From CAWEPK01 sp963835595 (GTDB taxonomy: Bacteria; Desulfobacterota; Syntrophorhabdia; Syntrophorhabdales; WCHB1-27), in contig CAWIGL010000003.1 in NCBI GenBank assembly GCA_963835595.1, positions 682,001 to 746,000 on the forward strand: DNA of 64,000 bases. The letters run 5' to 3'. Below the pieces are notes generated by a model. The model had not been told where the DNA came from. It worked only from the letters and a program-made list of their open reading frames with translations, and did not search any database. Shown here piece after piece: positions 40,080 through 46,771 of this stretch (position 1 is the stretch's first letter; every line of letters begins with the position of its first letter). The position numbers were made by a program, and so were the translations under genes.

Positions 40080-40834
40080 ACGGACTCCCCGATGTAGAGC
40101 CGCTGCACCTCTTCGTTGCTGCCTATGATGTCGCATGTGCCTTCCGCGATGACGCGGCCGAAGCTCAGGACGGTCAGGTTGTGGCAGAGCCGCAGTATCA
40201 GGTCCATATCGTGCTCTATGAGGAGTATCGACATATGCTTCGACAGGCGTTCGACCAGCTCGACGATGGCGTCCGCCTCCTTCGGCCCGACCCCCTGCGT
40301 AGGCTCGTCGAGTAAGAGGATGGACGGTCCGGTGCTCAGTGCCATAGCGATCTCCAGGACCTTCTGGTCGCCGTAGGAGAGGTTCGAGGCGAGGTCCTTC
40401 ATCTTGTCCTGGAGGCCGACGAGGGCGCATATCTCCTCCGTCCTCTCCCTCGCCCCTTTCAGCCTCTCCGCGCGCGAGAAGAAAAGGCTGCCTTCCTTTG
40501 CCTGCCTATAGACGCCGACCCACACAGAGTCGAATACGGTCATCTCGGGGAAAACGAAGGTGAGCTGGAAGGTCCGACCGAGGCCCTTGCGGCAGATCAT
40601 ATGGGGCGGCAGGCCGGTTATCTCCTCCCCTTTGAGGAATATGCGTCCCGAGCTCGCCTTCAGCTCCCCTGTTATGAGGTTGAAGAGCGTCGTTTTCCCC
40701 GCGCCGTTCGGACCGATCACGCCCCTGATCTCCCCCTTGCTTACCGATGTGGAGACCCCGTCCACGGCAGCGAGACCCCCGAAGTGGCGCGATACGTTGA
40801 CGATCTCAAGGAGCCCGTCGTTCCCGGCCGTCAT
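40076..40834 (-). CDS. livG: branched-chain amino-acid ABC transporter ATPase LivG
   Basis: 252 residues. Walker A GPNGAGKTT near residue 43, the LivG-specific GRTFQLTFVFPEMTVFDSVWVG, signature NLSYGDQKVLEIAMAL and Walker B LLLDEPTQGVGP, then the H-loop LLIEHDMDL. The LSYGDQ form replaces LSGGQ, as is common in LivG. ATG 40834 overlaps the livM stop and is followed at the other end by livF, both via ATGA. It works with LivF to energise uptake. Confidence 0.95.
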   Translation of the reverse strand: MTAGNDGLLEIVNVSRHFGGLAAVDGVSTSVSKGEIRGVIGPNGAGKTTLFNLITGELKASSGRIFLKGEEITGLPPHMICRKGLGRTFQLTFVFPEMTVFDSVWVGVYRQAKEGSLFFSRAERLKGARERTEEICALVGLQDKMKDLASNLSYGDQKVLEIAMALSTGPSILLLDEPTQGVGPKEADAIVELVERLSKHMSILLIEHDMDLILRLCHNLTVLSFGRVIAEGTCDIIGSNEEVQRLYIGESV

Positions 40835-41763
40835 TTTGCGCCCCTTTCGAGGATGTAGCCGAGTATCCCCTTTCTCGACACCTTGAGGATGACGAGGACG
40901 AGGACGCCGAAAAGCAGGAGGTAATAGGTGAACCATGCGCTCACGTAATACTGGAAGAGCGACATGAGCACCGCCCCTATCCACGGCCCGGCGAGCGTGC
41001 CCAGCCCGCCCACGAGGCACCAGACGACGGGCAGGACCGACCAGTAAAAGGAGAAATAGTCGGCCGACGTGTAGCGGAGCGTTAGTGCGTAGAGGGCGCC
41101 TGCGAGCGACCCGAGGCCCGCGGAGATGACGAAGGCAATCAGCTTGTACCGCAGCACGTCGTATCCGAGGAAGCGCACGCGCCGTTCGTTCTCCCTTATC
41201 GAGACGAATATCTTGCCGAGCGGCGCAGTAACGATGCGCTCCAGGAAGATATAGGACAGGGCCAAAAAGAGGAGCACGAAGTAGTAGTTGGCGAGTGGGT
41301 GGTAGAGGGAAAGGGTCACGCCGCCGAATGTGAAGGGCGGCACGCTCGCGGTCAGGCCGTCGTCGCCGCCCGTCAGCCACGTGAGGTCCATGGCGAGGAG
41401 GTGGAAGACGGCCGATATGATGGCGGTCACTATGACGAAGTACGCCTCCGACAGCCGGACGCAGACGACCCCGACCAGGACGGAAAAGAAAAGCCCGCTT
41501 ACGACGCCGCACGCAAGCGACGTTATAAGGCCCGTCTTCAGGTGGATGATCGCCAGGATCGCCCCGTACGCGCCGACGCCGAAGAAGATGGAGTGACCCA
41601 GGCTGCACTGCTTCGTCAGGCCCAGACAGACGTCGTAGCCCATCGCGAAGATGGAGAAGATCATCATCTGGATCATGAGGGAGCGCGCGCCGGCGGGCAG
41701 AAGGATTCCGAGCACCGCGAATAGCGCTAGGGCAGCGAGTGCGAAGGTCCGCCGGTCTGCCAT
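40831..41763 (-). CDS. livM: branched-chain amino-acid ABC transporter permease LivM
   Basis: 310-residue permease with about nine membrane helices. The LivM signature ALRENERRVRFLGYDVLRYKL is present as IFVSIRENERRVRFLGYDVLRYK near residue 190, with FVISAGLGSLAGALYAL following. It begins one base after the livH stop. Partner of LivH in the membrane pore. Confidence 0.94.
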   Translation of the reverse strand: MADRRTFALAALALFAVLGILLPAGARSLMIQMMIFSIFAMGYDVCLGLTKQCSLGHSIFFGVGAYGAILAIIHLKTGLITSLACGVVSGLFFSVLVGVVCVRLSEAYFVIVTAIISAVFHLLAMDLTWLTGGDDGLTASVPPFTFGGVTLSLYHPLANYYFVLLFLALSYIFLERIVTAPLGKIFVSIRENERRVRFLGYDVLRYKLIAFVISAGLGSLAGALYALTLRYTSADYFSFYWSVLPVVWCLVGGLGTLAGPWIGAVLMSLFQYYVSAWFTYYLLLFGVLVLVILKVSRKGILGYILERGAK

Positions 41764-42633
41764 TTACCGCTCCGCGCCTCCGAAAAGTCCCCTCGGCCTT
41801 ACCATGAGGACTGCGACCATAATGATGAAGATCGCGGCCTTCGACTGTGTCGGGCTGAGCACGCACGTTATGACGCCTTCCAGCGAGCAAAGGCCGAGGG
41901 CGGCAATAAGCGTCCCTCCGAGGCTCCCCATCCCGCCGATGATGACGACGATGAAGGCGAGAAGGGCGACGTCGTTGCCCATGAGATAGGACACCTGCGT
42001 CACCGGGGCTGCCAGCACGCCGCCAACAGCGGCGAGGACGCTTCCCAGCACGAAGGTCGATATGAGCACCTTACTCGTGTCTATGCCCATCGCAGCGGCC
42101 ATGTCCCTGTCCTGGATCGAAGCCCTTATAAGGATGCCGTAGGGCGTCCGGTAGAGGAAAAGCCAGATGGCGGCGATGATCGCGACGGAGATGGCGGCTA
42201 TAAGGAACCTGTAGCCCGGATAATCGACGCCCAGGAAATAGAAGGAGACCGGCCAGGGATCGACCATTTTTTTGGGGATGCCCCCGTACCAGGCGAGCGC
42301 CGCCTGCTGGAGGATGAAGGAGATGCCCACGGTAGCGATCATCGTTACCGCGGGGTAGCCCTCGTAGGGCCGCAGGATGAACCGCTCGATGGGCGCCGCG
42401 ATGAGGGCGATGATGACGGGCACGACCAGAAGCGCCAGCCAGAAGTTGCCGAGCAGCGGGAAAAGCGAAAAGCCCAGGACGGCGCCCAGCATGTAGATGT
42501 CCCCGTGGGCCATGTTGACTATGCCCATCACGCCGAAGATGAGGGAAAGGCCGAGCGATATGAGGGCTATTATAAGCCCCCATATCAACCCGTTCATCAG
42601 AAGAAAGAGTATGTTGAGGAGCCAGTCAGGCAT
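41764..42633 (-). CDS. livH: branched-chain amino-acid ABC transporter permease LivH
   Basis: 289-residue permease with eight or so helices starting MPDWLLNILFLLMNGLIWGLIIALISLGLSLIFGVMGIVNMAHGDIYMLGA, the standard LivH beginning; IRASIQDRDMAAAMGIDTSKV is the conserved cytoplasmic loop. ATG 42633 is chosen because an upstream extension would overlap the preceding small ORF and add a non-family tail; its ribosome site AAGGAG lies inside the last codons of that ORF, giving coupling. Confidence 0.94.
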   Translation of the reverse strand: MPDWLLNILFLLMNGLIWGLIIALISLGLSLIFGVMGIVNMAHGDIYMLGAVLGFSLFPLLGNFWLALLVVPVIIALIAAPIERFILRPYEGYPAVTMIATVGISFILQQAALAWYGGIPKKMVDPWPVSFYFLGVDYPGYRFLIAAISVAIIAAIWLFLYRTPYGILIRASIQDRDMAAAMGIDTSKVLISTFVLGSVLAAVGGVLAAPVTQVSYLMGNDVALLAFIVVIIGGMGSLGGTLIAALGLCSLEGVITCVLSPTQSKAAIFIIMVAVLMVRPRGLFGGAER

Positions 42634-42640
42634 GGTCTTG

Positions 42641-42733
42641 TCAGAACTGCTCCTTCGCCTGTCCGTAGGCAACCATATTCATGCCGATAAGCAGCGCCGT
42701 CGCGACGGCAATGACAGCGATCAGTTTTTTCAT
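42641..42733 (-). CDS. 30-residue signal-peptide-only ORF leading the liv operon
   Basis: ATG behind GGAGG encodes MKKLIAVIAVATALLIGMNM then VAYGQAKEQF and a TGA stop. It is a textbook Sec signal with an AYGQA cleavage site and four residues after it. In most liv operons this slot holds livK, the periplasmic binding protein. Its stop codon lies seven bases before livH and the livH ribosome site is inside its end. Either a truncated livK, or a functional leader peptide that controls the operon. Nothing of LivK beyond the signal is seen nearby. Confidence 0.6.
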   Translation of the reverse strand: MKKLIAVIAVATALLIGMNMVAYGQAKEQF

Positions 42734-42794
42734 GCGCATCCTCCAAGCGGGTTATTTGTCTATGCTTGCCGAGGTCCTCGATTAATGGTGCTTA

Positions 42795-42823
42795 ATTACA
42801 TTAAATTGTATTTAATTTGTCAA
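42795..42823 (-). promoter_or_regulatory. promoter and operator of the liv operon
   Basis: Minus strand TTGACA, 17-base spacer, TGTAAT. The spacer holds a perfect inverted repeat ATTAAAT-ACA-ATTTAAT (42800-42816), well placed for a repressor. The divergent dapL gene starts about 100 bases away. Confidence 0.7.
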
Positions 42824-42919
42824 GAGTTTCTCTCGCAGATTTTCCTTTACTTTAAATGGAAAACATCCTATTCATATTATCGCAAACACGCGCCGAAATA
42901 AAGCGAAGAAAGGATCGTC

Positions 42920-44083
42920 ATGCCGAAGCCTGCGTCGAGAGTAGAAAAAATCCCGCCTTACCTTTTTGCCCGTATCGACAAGAAGAAGGCGGAGGCGCGC
43001 GCCAGGGGGATCGACCTCGTCGATCTGGGCGTCGGGGACCCCGACATCCCCACTCCGCCCCATATCGTGAAGGCGATGCAGGAGGCGTTGAAGAACCCGA
43101 AGAACCACAGATATCCCGACTACGAGGGGACGCCCGCCCTGCGGCGGGCGGCGGCAGAATGGTTTTTCAAGCGGTACGGCGTCAAGCTCGACCCGGACAG
43201 GGAGGTGCTCATCCTCATCGGCTCGAAGGAGGGCATAGCCCACCTGCCCTGGGCCTACCTGGAGGAAGGCGACACAGCCCTCATCCCTTCGCCCGGATAC
43301 CCCGTTTACAAGGTCATGTCGCTCCTTGCAGGCGGGACGCCCTATATGATGCCGCTGCGGGAAGAGAACGAGTTCAGGCCCGTCTTCGACGACATCCCTG
43401 AAGATGTGAAGAGAAAGGCCAGGATATGCTTCCTCAACTACCCGAACAACCCGACCGGCGCTTACGGGGACGACGCGCTCTACGAAAAGGCGATTGATTT
43501 CGCCGGCAAGTACGAGATACTTATTTGCCACGACGCGGCGTACAGCGAGCTGACCTACGACGGCTACACGGCAAAGAGCATCCTTGAGTTCGACAGGGAG
43601 AAGCGCTATTCCATCGAGTTCCTCTCCCTCTCCAAGACTTACTGCATGACAGGCTGGAGGGTCGCCTTCGCAGTAGGCAACGCGGAGGCCATAGAGAACC
43701 TCGGAAAGCTCAAGACGAACATCGACTCAGGGGTCTTCCTTGCGATCCAGGAGGCGGCGGTCACCGCGCTGTCGGGCAGCCAGGACTGCGTGCGGGAGAT
43801 GAAGGAGATCTTCCAAAGGAGGCGCGACCTGGCCGTGGACGGCCTTACCTCCGCAGGCATCAGGGTGCGCAAGCCGCGCGCCACGTTCTACATATGGGCG
43901 CACGTCCCGAAAGGTTACACGTCGGCCGCATTCGCCGAGATGCTGATAGAGAAGACGGGCGTCGTCGTCACGCCCGGAAGCGGCTTCGGCGAAGAGGGCG
44001 AAGGCTATTTCAGGGTCTCCATAACGGCCTCCGAAGAGCGCATCCTGGAGGCCGCGGAGCGGCTGCGGAAGCTGAACCTGTAA
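42920..44083 (+). CDS. dapL: LL-diaminopimelate aminotransferase-type PLP enzyme
   Basis: 387-residue fold-type I class I/II aminotransferase closely following the DapL pattern: RVEKIPPYLFARIDKKKAEARARGIDLVDLGVGDPDIPTP at the start, HRYPDYEGTPALRRAAAEWF, the LNYPNNPTGAYG loop near 175, PLP lysine in SLSKTYCMTGWRVAFAVGN near residue 235, and GYFRVSITASEERILEA at the end. DapL converts tetrahydrodipicolinate to LL-diaminopimelate in one step for lysine and peptidoglycan. Other aminotransferases share the fold, but this start and length fit DapL best. It is divergent from the liv operon. Confidence 0.85.
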   Translation: MPKPASRVEKIPPYLFARIDKKKAEARARGIDLVDLGVGDPDIPTPPHIVKAMQEALKNPKNHRYPDYEGTPALRRAAAEWFFKRYGVKLDPDREVLILIGSKEGIAHLPWAYLEEGDTALIPSPGYPVYKVMSLLAGGTPYMMPLREENEFRPVFDDIPEDVKRKARICFLNYPNNPTGAYGDDALYEKAIDFAGKYEILICHDAAYSELTYDGYTAKSILEFDREKRYSIEFLSLSKTYCMTGWRVAFAVGNAEAIENLGKLKTNIDSGVFLAIQEAAVTALSGSQDCVREMKEIFQRRRDLAVDGLTSAGIRVRKPRATFYIWAHVPKGYTSAAFAEMLIEKTGVVVTPGSGFGEEGEGYFRVSITASEERILEAAERLRKLNL

Positions 44084-44111
44084 GGGCCGGCGCGCCGCGA
44101 ATAGACATACC

Positions 44112-44699
44112 TTGATCGCTTCATCCGATATCCTGGGGAAAAGGACCATCATCGCGGGCGACGTCAACACGGGCAAAACAACGCTCACAAGGACGCTCCT
44201 CGATGCGCTGTGCGCCGGCGGCCTGGCGCGCCGCATCGCAGTCATCGACATGGCCCCGGAAATCCCTCCCGAAATCGTCGCCGCTCGCGGCCTTAAGGGC
44301 GTCGGCGGGAAGCTCGCGCCCCTTCCCGAGGGCGTATCCTGTCTTTCCGCAGACATCCGCGCCCCCAGGCTGACTTCCAGGACGGACGCCGAAGCCATCC
44401 TCGCTGCGCAAGAGAACAGGGCAAAAATCGACCGGCTTTTTGAGACATACGGCGGGGCCGGGCGGGACATCCTTATCATCAATGACCTGAGCATCTACCT
44501 CCAGGCGGGCCGCGCCGAACAGTTGGTCCGCCGGATGGCGCCCGCCTCGACGGTGGTGGCCAACGGCTACTACGGCAGCGCCCTGGGCGGCGGCGCGTTG
44601 TCCAGACACGAGGCGGAGGAGATGGGGAAGGTGATGGCGGCCTTCGACGTGCGCGTGCGCACCCCTGTCGCATCGATCGAAGAGGCGCTCAGGGGATAA
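44112..44699 (+). CDS. P-loop NTPase of unknown role
   Basis: 195 residues, TTG start. Walker A is GDVNTGKTT near residue 15, followed by a GLARRIAVIDMAPEIPP strand typical of P-loop kinases and GTPase-like proteins. The middle part (ENRAKIDRLFETYGGAGRDILIINDLSIYLQAGRAEQLVRRMAPASTVVANGYYGSALGGGALSRHEAEEMGKVMAAFD) might hold the Walker B strand DILIINDL. No base-specificity motif is recognised. It follows dapL by 28 bases on the same strand and may be co-expressed. Functions such as a polynucleotide-kinase-like enzyme are possible but unsupported. Confidence 0.7.
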   Translation: MIASSDILGKRTIIAGDVNTGKTTLTRTLLDALCAGGLARRIAVIDMAPEIPPEIVAARGLKGVGGKLAPLPEGVSCLSADIRAPRLTSRTDAEAILAAQENRAKIDRLFETYGGAGRDILIINDLSIYLQAGRAEQLVRRMAPASTVVANGYYGSALGGGALSRHEAEEMGKVMAAFDVRVRTPVASIEEALRG

Positions 44700-44724
44700 C
44701 GCGGCGGGCTGCGCGCCCCTTATT

Positions 44725-44910
44725 TCAGGGCGCGGCGTCCTGCCTGAAGAAATTGGTAAGGAACTCGGCGTCCTTGGGGGAAAGGTCGAACTTGAAAACG
44801 GCCTCCTCCACGAGGCGGTAGAGGGGCTGCCCGCCCCGCTCCCCGCGGGCGGCGGATATCCATTTGATCGCTCTTCTCAGGTCCTCCCCTTCCGGCAGCG
44901 GATAGGTCAT
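44725..44910 (-). CDS. small conserved-looking protein, unknown
   Basis: 61 residues, acidic/basic helical protein (MTYPLPEGEDLRRAIKWISA, EAVFKFDLSPKDAEFLTNFFRQD). The central pattern looks like a helix-loop-helix with a conserved FDLSPKDAEFL turn. No family recognised. It is convergent with the P-loop gene and has a weak ribosome site. An overlapping 85-residue frame exists in another register (44720-44977) with poor composition. Confidence 0.5.
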   Translation of the reverse strand: MTYPLPEGEDLRRAIKWISAARGERGGQPLYRLVEEAVFKFDLSPKDAEFLTNFFRQDAAP

Positions 44911-45300
44911 AAGGGATTATACGTCGAAGCCGGTCCCTTGCGCAAGATATCTTTCTCCGTGCTCCGGCAAAACGCATTTCGGAAATTTCATCTTAAGGGA
45001 GGGGAGATACGTCCCTGAAACACGCATCACGGAGCGTTGCGGCCCGCGAAACGTGAAGTGATATGACGCGGGCACCCCGCTAAGGCAGGTTGTTCAGGAG
45101 CCTTAAGCGTCCGCCTTTTGAAAAAAGGCGGTGCTGCGAGTCGCTCGTACCCTCTCTTACTCTTTCGTCTCGCAGCAAGCGAAGCGAAGCCTTACGCTGA
45201 TCGGGAGCGTAGTGCCGGCGTGTGAAGGGAGCGTATCCCCCTCCCTTCTCCACGCTCAGGTTCAAATGCGTTTGCCCCGGTTTCTGCGTCCCTGGGCGAT
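44911..45300. other. intergenic region with hairpins, no supported gene
   Basis: 390 bases. It contains CCGCCTTTT-GAA-AAAAGGCGG at 45111-45131 and a wider stem GCTGCGAG/CTCGCAGC at 45133-45140 and 45169-45176. A minus-strand frame (45080-45346) runs through these stems but is an artefact of their base composition, having no ribosome site and no coding pattern. Confidence 0.55.
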
Positions 45301-45338
45301 AAAAAAAGGCCTTCGGCGGCTCAAGGCCGCCGAAGGCC
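45301..45338 (-). terminator. Rho-independent terminator of the DUF39 gene
   Basis: On the minus strand GGCCTTCGGCGGC, five-base loop, GCCGCCGAAGGCC, then seven T. A 13-base-pair stem with a U-tract: unambiguous. It lies 28 bases after the DUF39 stop. Confidence 0.92.
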
Positions 45339-45365
45339 GCATCCATCAGCTTCGGGGAGCATCAC

Positions 45366-46577
45366 CTAGGCGTGACGCCGGGGTTTCCGCTCCTCCAGGG
45401 TGTGCCCCTTCACCTGGGCGTCAGGCCCCGGCAAAAGCTCAACGGGACTCGTCAGCAAAAAGCTCCCGGCCTTTATCCACTCCTTCAGAAGGTCGGCTAT
45501 CTCCTTCGCCTTCGAATAGCTTGAGATGGGGAAGGTACGCACTTCTTTGCCGTTCACCCTTATCATGCCTTTTTTAAGCTCCGCGTAGCTCGCCTCGCCC
45601 AGGCTCTTCGATATCCTTTCCGGGTAATCGCCCCCGTAATCGACGACCTGCGTAAAGAGGTCCTTGTCCCTCCTGGACGTGAAATAGGCCATCTCCTCGT
45701 CGATGACGGGGATGGGGATGCCGATACCGACGATGAGCGTCGCCCCGTAGCCCGTGAAGCTCGCTCCCGCAAGGAAGTGGGGGCTCATCCGCTTGGCGTC
45801 GCCCGTGACCGCGAGCGTCCCTGAAGGCGCCCGCACCAGGCCGTCGGCGCTGCGCAGGCCGCCTGGGTTGTGCTGCGTGCCGTGGCCCGCGACGTAGCCA
45901 GCCCCGCCGCCTAAGAAGATGCGCGTCCCCATGCCGATGGTGCGGTATTTCGGGTCTTTCAAAAGCGGGGAGAGCTGCCCGGCGCTGCAATAGTTCGCGT
46001 TGCCGAGGTTCGGCTTCAACATGCCCATATACGTATAGATGACCTTGCCGGTGAGGTTGACCGCTATGTTGTAGTTCTGGTAGCAGTTGCGCGGGTTGAA
46101 AAGCTGTGCCTCGTTCACCGTCTCCTTGTTTACGTAGGTCTCGATTTTTCTTCTGGGATAGCAGTCCGTCCCGTAGGCCGTCGCAGAAAGCTTAAGGTCT
46201 TTCCCGGCAACAAAATCCTCGATTACGTGGCCGCCGCCGTAGCTGAAGCTCCCCGGATAGACCTTGTTCCTGGGGTCGTCGTCCGCCATAGCGGTCGCGC
46301 CGATATAGACATCGACCGCGGCCAGACCCGTATAGCAGGGGACGTCGTTGAGCGTACACGTCCCGCCGCCGATCTTTATCCTCGGCTTCGAGTGGCCCAG
46401 GTTGAGGAACATGCCGCTTGAGCACATAGGCCCGAACGTGCCGGTGGTTACCACGTCAACAGTCTCGGCGGCCGCTTTTGTCCCCTTCTCATCGACAATA
46501 TCGGCCATCTCCTCGGCGTTGACGACTACGGCCAGGCCTTTCTTGATCTTTTCGTTTATCTCTGCGATTGTCTTCAA
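45366..46577 (-). CDS. DUF39 homocysteine biosynthesis protein
   Basis: 403 residues of the HcyBio/DUF39 family, which in anaerobes makes homocysteine from aspartate semialdehyde by sulfide transfer. Features: VVTTGTFGPMCSSGMFLNLGHSKPRIKIGGGTCTLNDVPCYTGLAAVDVYIGATAM near residue 45-105 with the essential Cys-rich segment, YGTDCYPRRKIETYVNKETVNEAQLFNPRNCYQNYNIAVN near 135-175. No ferredoxin partner is adjacent. TTG start at 46575-46577 after AGGAGG. The 5' UTR has two mutually exclusive pairings, so control at the RNA level is likely. It ends with a strong terminator. Confidence 0.92.
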   Translation of the reverse strand: MKTIAEINEKIKKGLAVVVNAEEMADIVDEKGTKAAAETVDVVTTGTFGPMCSSGMFLNLGHSKPRIKIGGGTCTLNDVPCYTGLAAVDVYIGATAMADDDPRNKVYPGSFSYGGGHVIEDFVAGKDLKLSATAYGTDCYPRRKIETYVNKETVNEAQLFNPRNCYQNYNIAVNLTGKVIYTYMGMLKPNLGNANYCSAGQLSPLLKDPKYRTIGMGTRIFLGGGAGYVAGHGTQHNPGGLRSADGLVRAPSGTLAVTGDAKRMSPHFLAGASFTGYGATLIVGIGIPIPVIDEEMAYFTSRRDKDLFTQVVDYGGDYPERISKSLGEASYAELKKGMIRVNGKEVRTFPISSYSKAKEIADLLKEWIKAGSFLLTSPVELLPGPDAQVKGHTLEERKPRRHA

Positions 46578-46583
46578 TTATTT

Positions 46584-46694
46584 CCTCCTTCTCAAGATTA
46601 TGGTGGTAACGGGTTAGTGCGCCCCTTTATCGGGGCCGCCCATTATCCATAATCTGTTCCAGGTCATGATACCACCAAAGGAGGATTTAGATTC
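46584..46694 (-). promoter_or_regulatory. possible switch-like structured 5' UTR of the DUF39 gene
   Basis: The segment 46595-46609 (minus: TTACCACCATAATCT) can pair either with TGGTGGTA at 46670-46677 or with AGATTATGG at 46647-46655; the two pairings overlap and exclude each other. Between them a stem GCCCC-GATAA-AGGGGC closes at 46621-46636. The ribosome site AAGGAGG follows four bases after the switching strand. This is riboswitch-like architecture, of no class I recognise. Confidence 0.6.
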
Positions 46695-46700
46695 TGCCTT

Positions 46701-46730
46701 ACTATACGCCGATAGGCGGGCCGCTGTCAA
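46701..46730 (-). promoter_or_regulatory. promoter of the DUF39 gene
   Basis: Minus strand TTGACA, 18-base spacer, TATAGT. It would give a leader of about 115 bases, covering the switch-like structure. Confidence 0.7.
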
Positions 46731-46771
46731 GCACCGTTTCTATTGCGTATGCCTCTGCGCAGCAGCCGGAT

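Noticed and set aside
45080..45346. 88-codon minus-strand frame downstream of the DUF39 gene
   Set aside because: It passes through the terminator stem and other hairpins, has no ribosome site and no family-like pattern.
46584..46694. SAM-I, SAM-II, SAH or cobalamin riboswitch
   Set aside because: None of the core motifs I know for these classes is present; kept as an unclassified candidate.
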